A stretch of DNA of 12,373 nucleotides from Acidobacteriota bacterium (GTDB lineage: Bacteria > Acidobacteriota > Vicinamibacteria > Vicinamibacterales > 2-12-FULL-66-21), in contig JACDBQ010000739.1 in assembly GCA_013694845.1 (NCBI GenBank), positions 1 to 12,373 on the forward strand, written 5' to 3'. Below the pieces are notes generated by a model. That model did no database searches. It saw nothing but the letters and a program-made list of their open reading frames with translations, and was not told where the DNA came from. Numbering within the stretch: the first letter of the stretch is position 1; each line of letters opens with the position of its first letter. A program made the position numbers and the translations under genes. Below, piece after piece: positions 1 to 7,288 of this stretch.

Positions 1-1380
1 GATTTCAGATGGTCCATTCAGCGTACGTCGTTCGGCCACGATCGATTGGCCGTCCGGGGACCACCGCGGTGACGCGTAACTCACGTCGGGCTCCGAAACG
101 AGCACCGACGGCGCCGCGTCGACTGCATCCGCTGACAGTGTCGCGATCGACCGCCGGTCCGCCGCCTGAATCGTACAGAGCACCGTTCGGCCATCCGGGC
201 TCAGGTCCGGGTCTCCCGCGCGCGCCCCTCGAGTCAGCCGTCGGACCCGGCCCCCGTCGGGCGCGACCGCGAAGAGGTCCGACTGCACGGCGACGCTCCG
301 GACGTATTCCACCTGGTCGAAGATGATTTCGCTGGCCGTGGCCGTCATCCGGCCGCCGGCCACACGGGTGGTGACCACCGTCGTGGATCCGTCCGCCCGG
401 AGTGCCATCAGCGCCGGGAAGCGGTGCGGGTTCGACGCCGAGTAGAACAGCCGTCCGTCTCCGGAATAGGCGGGGGCCGAGACCACGAATCCATGGTGAG
501 TCAACCGAGTCGCGGATGATTCAACGTGCCGCAGCGTGCGCTGCCGGGCCTCCGCTTCGAAGGCGCCCCATAGTTCGCCCAACGACTTCGCGAACACCTT
601 CTTGTACGCAGCGGAGCCCAGGTACGGGATCCGCCGCGCGGTTTCGTCCGCGAGCCTGATGAGCGACGCTTCGCCATAGGTGTCCGATAGATACCGGTGG
701 AAGTAGGCCCCGTAGAGATACGAGGTGTTGCCGGAAGGCCAGTCGACCCGACCGCTGCTTGCGCGGTCGAGCGACGCGAATCGTCCGGCCGCGGCTGCGC
801 GGTCCAGCATGAGCCGGAAGTCGCCCGCAGGCACGCGCCCCTGTCCGGTCGATGCGCTCTCGTAGTAGGTCGCGAGACCTTCGATCTGCCACGGGGGCAC
901 GAACACATTCGGCAGCAGCAGCGGATGCCGCCCGAAGACTCGTCCCAATGCGCCGAACAGTCCCTTCGAACGATCGAGGTGAAGGATGTGCGTGTACTCG
1001 TGGACGAACACCAGCCGCAGCCAGTCACCGGTGTTGCCGATCCCGCTGCTGCCACGTGGAGCCGCGGCGGTGATCTCGATCACGTCGTACGGAAACGGCG
1101 TCGCCCAGCCATTGGACAGGTCGTTCTGGTCCACGAGGATGACGTGCACGCGTTGACGCGGGCGCCCGAGCCTGGGTGCGAGCTCCTGCGCGACCGTCTC
1201 GGCGACGGACGCGAGTCGTCGCGCCAGCGGCTCCTCGGATTGATGGAAATGAATGTCGAAACCCGGGGTCGAGAGGGTGCGGAACCGGAAGCGCGGATCG
1301 TAGCGATCCGACGCATGCGCGCTGCCGTGAAGCATGAACAGCGCGACGAAGGCGAGGAGCGCAACGCGAACAGGAGTCAT
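1..1380 (-). CDS. Secreted HEXXH metallopeptidase with TolB-like beta-propeller (partial, C-terminus beyond left edge)
   Basis: The frame opens at ATG 1380-1378 and stays open for 460 codons to base 1, so the C-terminus is missing. Residues 1-23 form a signal peptide (hydrophobic stretch, then GSAHA before SD), placing the protein outside the inner membrane. HEYTH at 127-131 is an HEXXH zinc site, and the Glu in QIEGLATYYES (about residue 167) fits the third ligand of a gluzincin-type peptidase (peptidase MA-like). From about residue 290 the chain changes to propeller-like repeats with SPDG motifs near 394 and 441, as in TolB/WD40-like (PD40) blades. The known family role is probably proteolysis at the cell surface or in the periplasm; the substrate is unknown. 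The start overlaps the stop of the upstream peptide-binding protein as ATGA and has no good Shine-Dalgarno of its own, so translation is probably coupled. Domain calls are firm; the biological role is inferred. Confidence 0.85.
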   Translation of the reverse strand, partial: MTPVRVALLAFVALFMLHGSAHASDRYDPRFRFRTLSTPGFDIHFHQSEEPLARRLASVAETVAQELAPRLGRPRQRVHVILVDQNDLSNGWATPFPYDVIEITAAAPRGSSGIGNTGDWLRLVFVHEYTHILHLDRSKGLFGALGRVFGRHPLLLPNVFVPPWQIEGLATYYESASTGQGRVPAGDFRLMLDRAAAAGRFASLDRASSGRVDWPSGNTSYLYGAYFHRYLSDTYGEASLIRLADETARRIPYLGSAAYKKVFAKSLGELWGAFEAEARQRTLRHVESSATRLTHHGFVVSAPAYSGDGRLFYSASNPHRFPALMALRADGSTTVVTTRVAGGRMTATASEIIFDQVEYVRSVAVQSDLFAVAPDGGRVRRLTRGARAGDPDLSPDGRTVLCTIQAADRRSIATLSADAVDAAPSVLVSEPDVSYASPRWSPDGQSIVAERRTLNGPSEI

Positions 1381-2948
1381 GACAGGGGTTTCCGGTAAAC
1401 GTCCTTGAGAAACGCGAAGTCCGCAATGGGGGACAGCGTCACGCCTTCGATGCCAGGCTGACACACGGCGACATTGGTTCGATACCACAGCGGAATGTAG
1501 GGCACATCCTCGGCGATGAGCTGCTGCGCTCGCACATACAGCGCGCGTCGAGCCTCGTCGCTGGCGGGAAGCGCTGCCTGGTCGATGAGTCTGTCGACTT
1601 CGGCATTGCGATAAAAGACCCGGTTGAGACCGGCGGGCGGCTCCTGCTTCGAATGGAAGACCCGGCGCAGCATGTCGGGATCCGTAACGCCCACGAACTG
1701 CAGCGTATACAGTTGGAAGTTGCCCCGCGCCGCGTCATTCAGCAGCGTCGGGAGCTCCGTGGAACGCACTTCGACTTTGATGCCCACCTGCGCCAGATTC
1801 TGCTGGATCACGGCGGCCTGCACGCGGTACACCTCGGAGGTCGAGGTCCTGATCGTCAGCACCATCCGTGGTCGTGGCCCCTCGGCGTCCGGGTCTCGGA
1901 ATCCTGCGGCATCGAGCAGGCGCCGCGCCTCGGCGGGATCGTAGCGGAACTCGAAGCGGGCCCGTTCGAACGCCCAGGACATCGGCGGAACGATGCCGAC
2001 CGCGACACTGGCGAGCCCCCGCCGCAGATACCGCACGATCGCCTCACGGTCGATCGCGAAACCAATCGCCTTCCTGACGTCGGGATGCGCCAGGATCGGA
2101 TCACGGAGGTTCATGCCCATATAGGCATAGTCGGTCCCCGGCGCGGTCACGACCTTCAGCCTGCCTTCTTTCTGCAGCTGCGCGACGATGTCGGGAACGA
2201 TATCGTTGACGACGACGTCGACGGTGCCCTTGCGCAGTTCCAGCCCGCGCATCGTGTCGTCTGGCACTACCTTCAGCACCAGCCCGTCGTTCTTCGGCCG
2301 TCCGAGATAGTGTTGCTCGAACGGCGCGAGCACCACCCGGTCGTCGGGCACGAAGCTGACCAGCGTGTAGGCTCCGGTTCCGATCGGCTGTCGGGAATTC
2401 GCTGCGCCCGAGCCGTCCTGAACGATCCCCATCACGAGGTTGATCGGAAACGAGGCGAACGGCTCCTTCAGCGTGAACTTCACCGTGAATGGATCGAGCG
2501 CGTCCACGGCGCCGAGCAAGCGGTACGCTCCGGTCCGGCCGCGGAACGTGGGGTCGATCAGGCTGCGGAAGGTGTAGACGACGTCGGCCGCCGAGAGCTC
2601 CCGGCCGTTGTGGAAGCGGACGCCGCGCCGAAGCTTCGCGACGTAGGTCAGTGAATCCGCCTGTTCGAACGACTCGGCAAGGTCGGGAACGATTCTGAGC
2701 TCCTCGTCGATCCGGACGAGTGAATTGTAGAGAAGCTGGTGGACCTTCTGCGAGGCTTCGTCGGCCGCCACGCGGGGATCCAGGTCGAGCGCCGAGTTCG
2801 TCATCCCGACAACGATCGATCCGGGTGGCGCCGGCACTCCACTGGTGCAACCGCCAACCAGCAGAAGCGCGAGCAGCAGGGCGCCACCGGACCGCGAAAC
2901 CACCCAGCACCGGGCACCCAGCACCGTGCACCCCGACCCCAGCACCAC
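1377..2948 (-). CDS. ABC transporter substrate-binding lipoprotein, family 5 (peptide/oligopeptide type)
   Basis: This is a 523-residue solute-binding protein of the SBP_bac_5 family (DppA/OppA-like), which usually binds di- or oligopeptides, sometimes nickel or other ligands, and delivers them to an ABC permease. A hydrophobic segment followed by LVGGC gives a lipobox with Cys34, so it should be a membrane-anchored lipoprotein. The family 5 signature lies at about residues 88-128 (DLAESFEQ, then GVRFHNGRELSAADVVYTF). The C-terminal PYIPLWYRT stretch is also typical, and the length is normal. The GTG at 2948 directly follows the mutS stop with no gap. The first 15 residues are encoded by a heptad repeat and look unlike protein, so the GTG at 2903 (MVSRSGGALLL, 508 residues) may be the true start. 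The stop overlaps the peptidase start. No permease or ATPase gene is visible, so its partners must lie elsewhere. The exact ligand is not determined. Confidence 0.9.
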   Translation of the reverse strand: MVLGSGCTVLGARCWVVSRSGGALLLALLLVGGCTSGVPAPPGSIVVGMTNSALDLDPRVAADEASQKVHQLLYNSLVRIDEELRIVPDLAESFEQADSLTYVAKLRRGVRFHNGRELSAADVVYTFRSLIDPTFRGRTGAYRLLGAVDALDPFTVKFTLKEPFASFPINLVMGIVQDGSGAANSRQPIGTGAYTLVSFVPDDRVVLAPFEQHYLGRPKNDGLVLKVVPDDTMRGLELRKGTVDVVVNDIVPDIVAQLQKEGRLKVVTAPGTDYAYMGMNLRDPILAHPDVRKAIGFAIDREAIVRYLRRGLASVAVGIVPPMSWAFERARFEFRYDPAEARRLLDAAGFRDPDAEGPRPRMVLTIRTSTSEVYRVQAAVIQQNLAQVGIKVEVRSTELPTLLNDAARGNFQLYTLQFVGVTDPDMLRRVFHSKQEPPAGLNRVFYRNAEVDRLIDQAALPASDEARRALYVRAQQLIAEDVPYIPLWYRTNVAVCQPGIEGVTLSPIADFAFLKDVYRKPLS

Positions 2949-2949
2949 T
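2901..2949. repeat. Degenerate heptanucleotide tandem repeat at the 3' end of mutS
   Basis: Seven consecutive 7-base units can be read in register on the plus strand: CACCCAG, CACCGGG, CACCCAG, CACCGTG, CACCCCG, ACCCCAG, CACCACT. Six of seven begin with CACC. The array ends at the first base of the mutS stop codon and covers the predicted first codons of the downstream lipoprotein gene. It resembles the short tandemly repeated heptanucleotide sequences known from cyanobacterial spacers, but the origin and role here are unknown. Confidence 0.7.
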
Positions 2950-5585
2950 TAACCGTCCGCCTCGCGCTTGAGCTCGGCGAGCAGCGTCAGCGCCTGAATC
3001 GGCGTGAGCTGATTGACGTCGATCTCGCGCAGCCGCTTGTGCAGGGCGTCGTCGCCCACCTCAGGTGCCTGGAACAGCCCGGGCTGCTGATTCCGCGCAG
3101 CCTCGCCACTCAGGGAAGGGCGGCCGCCCCGCGAGAGCTCGTCGCGTTCGAGACCGTTCAGGATCTCGCGCGCCCGGCTCACGACGGTCGCAGGCAGCCC
3201 GGCGAGCCGTGCGACCTGGATGCCGTAGCTGCGGTCCGAACGTCCCGGGACGACCTTGCGCAGAAACACGATGTCATCCTTCCACTCGCGAACGACGACG
3301 TGAAAGTTGACGACGCCGCCGAGCGCGTCGGCGAGATCGGTCAGTTCGTGATAGTGAGTGGCGAAGATCGTCTTGGGATGCGCCTTGGGATTCGAGGCCA
3401 GGTACTCGGCCACCGCCCACGCGAGACTCAACCCGTCGAAGGTTGCGGTGCCGCGGCCGATCTCGTCGAGGATCACAAGGCTGCGGGACGTGGCACAGTG
3501 CAGGATGTTGGCCGTCTCCTGCATCTCCACCATGAAGGTGGACTGGCCGCGCGCGATGTTGTCCGACGCGCCGACCCGGGCGAAGAGTCGATCGACGACC
3601 GGCAGCTTCGCGGTTCGCGCGGGGACGAACGAACCGGCCTGGGCCATGAGACAGATCAGTGCCGTCTGCCGCAGGTAGGTCGACTTGCCACCCATGTTCG
3701 GTCCGGTGAGGATCACCAGCTGGTGCGACCCGGCGTCCAGCGTCACATCGTTCGGAACAAAGGCGTCCGGCGCGAACCGTTCGACGACGGGATGCCGCGC
3801 ATCGGTGGCGATCAGTTCGTCGCCAGAGTGCATCTGCGGCTTGGTGTAGTTGCCGACCGCCGCCGTCTCCGCCAGCGCCGAGAGCACGTCGAGCGCAGCG
3901 ATGCCGCGAGCCGTGTCCTGAACGCGCGGGGCCTCGGCGGCCACGAGGCTGCGGATCCGTTCGAAGATCTCGACTTCGCGCGTGACGATCCGCTCGTCGG
4001 CGCCCAGCACCTTCTCTTCGTACTCCTTCAACGCCGGCGTGATGAAACGCTCGCCTCCCGCGATCGTCTGCTTCCGGTGATAGTCGGGCGGCACACTGGC
4101 GAGATTCGACCTGGAGATCTCGATGTAATAGCCGAACACGCGGTTGTACCGGATCTTCAGCGAATTGATCCCGGTCCGTGCCCGTTCCGCTTCCTCCATT
4201 GCCGCGATCTGCTGCTTGCCGGAGCGGCTGACGGTGCGCAACTCGTCGAGCTCGCCATCGACGCCGTCGCGGATCATGCCGCCCTCCCGCGCGATCGCCG
4301 GCGGCTCGTCGACGATCGTTCGATCCAGCTCGTCGCGGATGTCGGCGAGATCGTCGACCTCGGCCAGGAGACTGAGGACGAGGGGCGCCTGCAATCCGCT
4401 CAGCAGCATCCGCAGGTGCGGGATCACGGCAATGGACGCCTTGAGCGACGCCAGGTCGCGAGGGCCGGCAGTGCCGAGCGCCGCGCGGGCAACGAGTCGT
4501 TCGACGTCCTGGATGGATTTGAGCGTCTCGCGCACCTTCGTGCGTTCGGTCGCCCGGAAGGCAAACTCCTCGACGGCATCGAGACGGTCCTGGATCCGTT
4601 CGAGGGAGAGCAGCGGCCGCAGGAGCCACCCCCGGAGCAGACGACCGCCCATCGACGTGACCGTGCGGTCGATCTCGTGCAGCAGCGATCCCGGCCGGCC
4701 GCCCTGGGAGGCCTCGATGACTTCGAGGTTCCGCAGCGTCGTTGGATCCACCACCAGACAGTCGGACCCACGGCGGAACGCAACCTCGCGGATGTGGGAC
4801 AGGTCCGCCTTCTGGGTCTCGCGGAGGTACTGCACCAGCGCGCCGGCGGCGCACACCGCAGCCGGATGATCATCGAGCCCGAAGGCCTGCAGGCTGTGCG
4901 TCCGGAGCTGCTCGATCATCGTTCGGCGCGCTGACTCGAAGTCGAAGGTCCAGTCGTCGGCGTTGGTGACGAGCGCGCCGAGCCGCAGCTCGGCGACGAG
5001 GGCGGCCACGTCGGCGAAGCCGGCAGGGGCGATGATCTCACGCGGACGCAGCACCGCGAGCTCGTCGGCCAGGGTCTGCCGCGCGTCGGCACCGAGGTAC
5101 TCGGTGGTCGTGAACTCGCCGGTCGACAGATCGAGGAGTGCGACGCCGAAGCCGGTCGCCCCCTGAGCGGACGAAATCCCCATGAGAAACGCCGGCTCGC
5201 GCGCATCGAGGTAACCGGCATCGGTCAGCGTGCCAGGGGACACGACCCGCACGACCTCGCGACGGACGAGACCCTTCGCCTTCTTGGGGTCCTCCATCTG
5301 CTCGCAGATCGCGACCCGGAAGCCTTTCCTGACGAGCCGCGCGATATACCCGTCCGCCGCGTGGTAGGGCAGACCGCACATCGGGATCGCGCCGCCGGTC
5401 GAATCCTTCGCCCTGGAGGTCAGGGTGAGTTCGAGGGCGCGGGCGGCCGTCAGCGCGTCCTCGTAGAACATCTCGTAAAAATCCCCCATCCGGAAAAACA
5501 CGATCGCGTCGCGGTACTGGCGCTTGGCGTCGAAGTACTGCCGCATCGCCGGGGTCGCGCCGGCGGGTTCCGAGGGAGAAATCAT
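2949..5585 (-). CDS. mutS: DNA mismatch repair protein MutS
   Basis: MutS recognises mismatches and small loops and starts methyl- or nick-directed repair with MutL. From ATG 5585 the product is 878 residues, close to E. coli MutS (853). The mismatch-contact motif GDFYEMF puts Phe36 and Glu38 at exactly the E. coli numbers, strong support for this start over the in-frame ATG at 5666, whose 27 extra residues come from spacer repeats. Walker A is GPNMGGKST at 628-636, with Lys634; Walker B is ILDEIGRGT with Asp707-Glu708; and the later FATHYHELTDL block is present. Near the C-terminus QQPGLF (833-838) fits a sliding-clamp binding motif. No Shine-Dalgarno is visible before the ATG. The gene is divergent from tsaB and is followed without gap by the peptide-binding lipoprotein gene. 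No lesion is seen. Confidence 0.97.
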   Translation of the reverse strand: MISPSEPAGATPAMRQYFDAKRQYRDAIVFFRMGDFYEMFYEDALTAARALELTLTSRAKDSTGGAIPMCGLPYHAADGYIARLVRKGFRVAICEQMEDPKKAKGLVRREVVRVVSPGTLTDAGYLDAREPAFLMGISSAQGATGFGVALLDLSTGEFTTTEYLGADARQTLADELAVLRPREIIAPAGFADVAALVAELRLGALVTNADDWTFDFESARRTMIEQLRTHSLQAFGLDDHPAAVCAAGALVQYLRETQKADLSHIREVAFRRGSDCLVVDPTTLRNLEVIEASQGGRPGSLLHEIDRTVTSMGGRLLRGWLLRPLLSLERIQDRLDAVEEFAFRATERTKVRETLKSIQDVERLVARAALGTAGPRDLASLKASIAVIPHLRMLLSGLQAPLVLSLLAEVDDLADIRDELDRTIVDEPPAIAREGGMIRDGVDGELDELRTVSRSGKQQIAAMEEAERARTGINSLKIRYNRVFGYYIEISRSNLASVPPDYHRKQTIAGGERFITPALKEYEEKVLGADERIVTREVEIFERIRSLVAAEAPRVQDTARGIAALDVLSALAETAAVGNYTKPQMHSGDELIATDARHPVVERFAPDAFVPNDVTLDAGSHQLVILTGPNMGGKSTYLRQTALICLMAQAGSFVPARTAKLPVVDRLFARVGASDNIARGQSTFMVEMQETANILHCATSRSLVILDEIGRGTATFDGLSLAWAVAEYLASNPKAHPKTIFATHYHELTDLADALGGVVNFHVVVREWKDDIVFLRKVVPGRSDRSYGIQVARLAGLPATVVSRAREILNGLERDELSRGGRPSLSGEAARNQQPGLFQAPEVGDDALHKRLREIDVNQLTPIQALTLLAELKREADG

Positions 5586-5588
5586 CAG

Positions 5589-5665
5589 AAATGCTGAATG
5601 CTGAATGATGAATGCTGATCTGGGAGCTGATGGCTGAATCCGGATCGTGAATTCTGAATATAACA
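5589..5665. repeat. Degenerate heptanucleotide repeat in the mutS-tsaB spacer
   Basis: On the plus strand the units AAATGCT, GAATGCT, GAATGAT and GAATGCT occupy 5589-5616 in perfect 7-base register. The series then decays, with related TGAAT pieces at 5635, 5648 and 5655. The stretch is much richer in A and T than the genes around it. It occupies nearly all of the spacer between the two divergent starts, where promoters and the mutS leader must also lie. Read as protein it yields a non-conserved extension before MutS, so I treat it as non-coding. Confidence 0.65.
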
Positions 5666-5666
5666 T
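5650..5666. promoter_or_regulatory. Possible AT-rich divergent promoter region for tsaB and mutS
   Basis: TATAAC at 5659-5664 on the plus strand matches five of six bases of a sigma-70 -10 box. It lies about 14 bases before the preferred tsaB GTG. The complementary strand reads TATATT at 5662-5657, also five of six, directed toward mutS. Neither has a convincing -35 box at 16-18 bases. The case rests on the AT-rich patch between divergent genes, so the call is weak. Confidence 0.3.
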
Positions 5667-5677
5667 TGGGACTTTCC

Positions 5678-6370
5678 GTGCTGATCCTTTCCCTGGACAC
5701 GACGACGCGTGCGGGCAGCGTTGCGATGGTTCGCGACGGCGTTGTCGTGTACGAGCAGAGCGGTGACGCGTCGCTGACGCACGCGCAGCGATTGCCGGCC
5801 GACCTGATGACCGCGTGCCGCGCCGCCGGCGTCCGCATCACCGAAGTCGGCCTGTTTGCCGTCGCGGCCGGTCCTGGATCCTTCACCGGGTTGCGCATCG
5901 GTATCGCGACGATCCAGGGGCTCGCGCTGGCGGGCAATCGGCGCGTGGTGCCGGTCTCGACGCTCGAGGCCCTCGCGGCCGCAGCCGTCGGTGACTCACC
6001 GCGGGTCGCGGCCTGGATCGACGCGCACCGTGGGGAGGTGTTCGCCCAGATGTTCGACCGGGAACAGGGGAGCGTCGCGCCCGCGGGCGCGGCGATCTCG
6101 GCGGTGGCGGAGCGCGTGCTCGCCGCACACGCGGCCCTGATCCACGGCGCCGAATTCCATGGCGACGGCGCGATCCGCTACCGGCAGCAGATCGCGGCGC
6201 ATCGTCCCACCGCCGTGATCGCGGACGACGTGCCCCCGCTGGCCGGGGCCCTGGGTGTGATCGCGGCGCGCCATCCGGAACGCGCCGTCCTGCCGCATGC
6301 GATCGTCCCAATATATGTGCGTCGGCCGGACGCGGAGATCGCCCGCGATCGGAGAGCGGCAGGCGCGTGA
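5678..6370 (+). CDS. tsaB: tRNA threonylcarbamoyladenosine biosynthesis protein TsaB
   Basis: TsaB is the pseudo-enzyme partner of TsaD in the cytoplasmic complex that transfers the threonylcarbamoyl group to A37 of ANN-reading tRNAs (t6A). The N-terminus from GTG 5678, MLILSLDTT, matches the usual ASKHA-fold opening of the family. The family block GPGSFTGLR lies at residues 65-73 and is followed by IGIATIQGLALAG. The length of 230 residues is normal. A longer reading from TTG 5666 adds four residues (MGLS), but GTG 5678 aligns better and has a weak GGGA six bases upstream. The stop overlaps the rimI start as GTGA, so the two are co-translated. tsaB next to rimI is a common bacterial arrangement; tsaD and tsaE are not in this window. 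Confidence 0.95.
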   Translation: MLILSLDTTTRAGSVAMVRDGVVVYEQSGDASLTHAQRLPADLMTACRAAGVRITEVGLFAVAAGPGSFTGLRIGIATIQGLALAGNRRVVPVSTLEALAAAAVGDSPRVAAWIDAHRGEVFAQMFDREQGSVAPAGAAISAVAERVLAAHAALIHGAEFHGDGAIRYRQQIAAHRPTAVIADDVPPLAGALGVIAARHPERAVLPHAIVPIYVRRPDAEIARDRRAAGA

Positions 6371-6831
6371 CCACCCCGACCCCGTCGCTGCTGATCGAAC
6401 GATTGCGCCAGCCGGTGAGCGTCGAGGACCGCGACGCCGTGATCGACCTCGAAGCGGGCTCCTTCACTAACCCCTGGACGGCCGAAACCTTCGACCTGAT
6501 GCTCGCCACGCCGGTCAGCCGGGTGTACGTCGCGCGGGCCGCGCCCGGCACCGAGATCCTCGCCTTCTGCGCCTGCTGGGTGATCGAAGACGACGTCCAT
6601 ATCAATACCGTGGCCGTGCGCGGGACCCTTCGCCGGCAGGGCGTTGGAGGCACGCTGCTGCGAGGCGTGCTGGACGGCGCGACCGCCCGCCGCGCGACCC
6701 TCGAGGTGCGGCGCTCGAATGTCGCCGCGCTCGCCCTCTATCGGAAACTGGGGTTCGAGGTCACGGCCGTCCGGCAGAATTACTACGCGAATCCGGCGGA
6801 GGACGGGCTGGTGCTGTGGCGCAATCCATGA
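6367..6831 (+). CDS. rimI: Ribosomal protein S18-alanine N-acetyltransferase RimI (GNAT family)
   Basis: RimI transfers acetyl from acetyl-CoA to the N-terminal alanine of ribosomal protein S18 and some other proteins. The 154-residue product is a single GNAT domain of normal length. SFTNPWTAETF (32-42) is the typical N-terminal substrate-side motif. INTVAV (79-84) leads into the acetyl-CoA loop RRQGVGGTLL (89-98). Glu113 and Tyr125, 12 residues apart in EVRRSNVAALALYRKLGF, match the spacing of the general base Glu103 and acid Tyr115 of E. coli RimI. The YYANPAEDGLVLW tail is also family-typical. The GTG start overlaps the tsaB stop by four bases, with GGAGAG about 10 bases upstream. Acetylation of S18 is inferred from the family; closely related GNATs may have wider targets. 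Confidence 0.92.
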   Translation: MTTPTPSLLIERLRQPVSVEDRDAVIDLEAGSFTNPWTAETFDLMLATPVSRVYVARAAPGTEILAFCACWVIEDDVHINTVAVRGTLRRQGVGGTLLRGVLDGATARRATLEVRRSNVAALALYRKLGFEVTAVRQNYYANPAEDGLVLWRNP

Positions 6832-6855
6832 GTTTGAAGATCCGCTCTCAATACC

Positions 6856-6884
6856 TTGAAGGGCTCTGGGTCTTGTGCTACCGT
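6856..6884 (+). promoter_or_regulatory. Sigma-70-type promoter with extended -10 before the DUF465 gene
   Basis: TTGAAG at 6856-6861 (four of six to TTGACA) is followed after 17 bases by TACCGT at 6879-6884. TG sits at 6876-6877, giving the extended -10 form TGCTACCGT. Transcription would start near 6891, leaving a leader of about 40 bases before the DUF465 start. The optimal spacing and the position in the only real gap after rimI support it. The -10 box itself matches only three of six bases. Confidence 0.5.
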
Positions 6885-6917
6885 GCCCCTATGAACGACG
6901 GGAATTGAGGCTCCAGC

Positions 6918-6925
6918 AAAGGAGG
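6918..6925 (+). promoter_or_regulatory. Near-perfect Shine-Dalgarno of the DUF465 gene
   Basis: AAAGGAGG lies seven bases before ATG 6933 and pairs almost completely with the 3' end of 16S rRNA. It is by far the strongest ribosome binding site in the window. It fixes the start of the small gene and suggests high translation. Confidence 0.85.
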
Positions 6926-6932
6926 GGCGGAA

Positions 6933-7184
6933 ATGCCGACAGATTTCGAAGAGGTGAAGCGGAAACTCCTTCAGACGGACGAAGCGTTTCAGCAGCTCGC
7001 CACGATGCACCACGATCTCGACGCACGACTTCACGATTACGCCGACCGGCACTACCTCACCGAACCCGAGCAAGTCGAAGAAATCAGCCTCAAGAAGCAG
7101 AAACTGCAGATCAAAGATCAGATGGAGAGCATCCTCCGCCGCCATACGGGCGAGCGCGAGGCCGCGCACGCAGGCCGCGGCTGA
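6933..7184 (+). CDS. Small helical protein of the DUF465/YdcH family
   Basis: An 83-residue protein whose pattern fits DUF465 (YdcH-like): a short helix, then HDLDARLHDYADRHYLT, then an acidic PEQVEEISL, then KKQKLQIKDQMESILRRH. This is a highly charged helical hairpin, probably a coiled coil, with no signal peptide or membrane segment. The function of the family is not established. Similar small proteins sit beside many unrelated genes, so the neighbours rimI and psd do not reveal a job. The start is fixed by a very strong ribosome binding site, and it has a probable promoter of its own. The last residues (EREAAHAGRG) are loose and lie outside the domain. Confidence 0.88.
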   Translation: MPTDFEEVKRKLLQTDEAFQQLATMHHDLDARLHDYADRHYLTEPEQVEEISLKKQKLQIKDQMESILRRHTGEREAAHAGRG

Positions 7185-7202
7185 GCCCGTCACGATCCCG
7201 AT

Positions 7203-7270
7203 CGGGGGCCAGAGCCGAGGCCGCGCCACATGAGTGACCGCCTGCCCCGGTACTGGCCCTCGTCTTTTTT
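7203..7270 (+). terminator. Possible Rho-independent terminator between the DUF465 gene and psd
   Basis: Bases 7203-7212 can pair with 7253-7262 (core GGGCCAG with CTGGCCC, 10 pairs including one G-U). Two bases later six T follow (7265-7270). The loop is long (40 bases), which weakens the call. The position 19 bases after the DUF465 stop is right for a terminator. It would imply that psd-pssA is transcribed separately or only by read-through. Confidence 0.4.
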
Positions 7271-7288
7271 GTACGGCATCCTTCCGGT

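Noticed and set aside
697..1398. Plus-strand frame of 233 codons opposite the peptidase
   Set aside because: The minus strand carries a signal peptide, an HEXXH zinc site and propeller repeats in an open frame reaching the edge; the plus frame shows nothing recognisable.
2739..4934. Long plus-strand open frame of 731 codons opposite mutS and the lipoprotein gene
   Set aside because: It lies antisense to mutS, which has every catalytic motif. Its product is a low-complexity mix of R, H, Q, D and E, typical of antisense frames in GC-rich genes, and shows no domain.
5586..5666. Extension of MutS by 27 residues from an ATG at 5666
   Set aside because: The added residues come from the heptad repeat. 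The start at 5585 places Phe36 and Glu38 at the same numbers as in E. coli.
7197..7206. Perfect palindrome CCCGATCGGG as an operator
   Set aside because: It is a single GC-rich 10-base dyad without a second copy or clear promoter context, and it partly overlaps the possible terminator stem.
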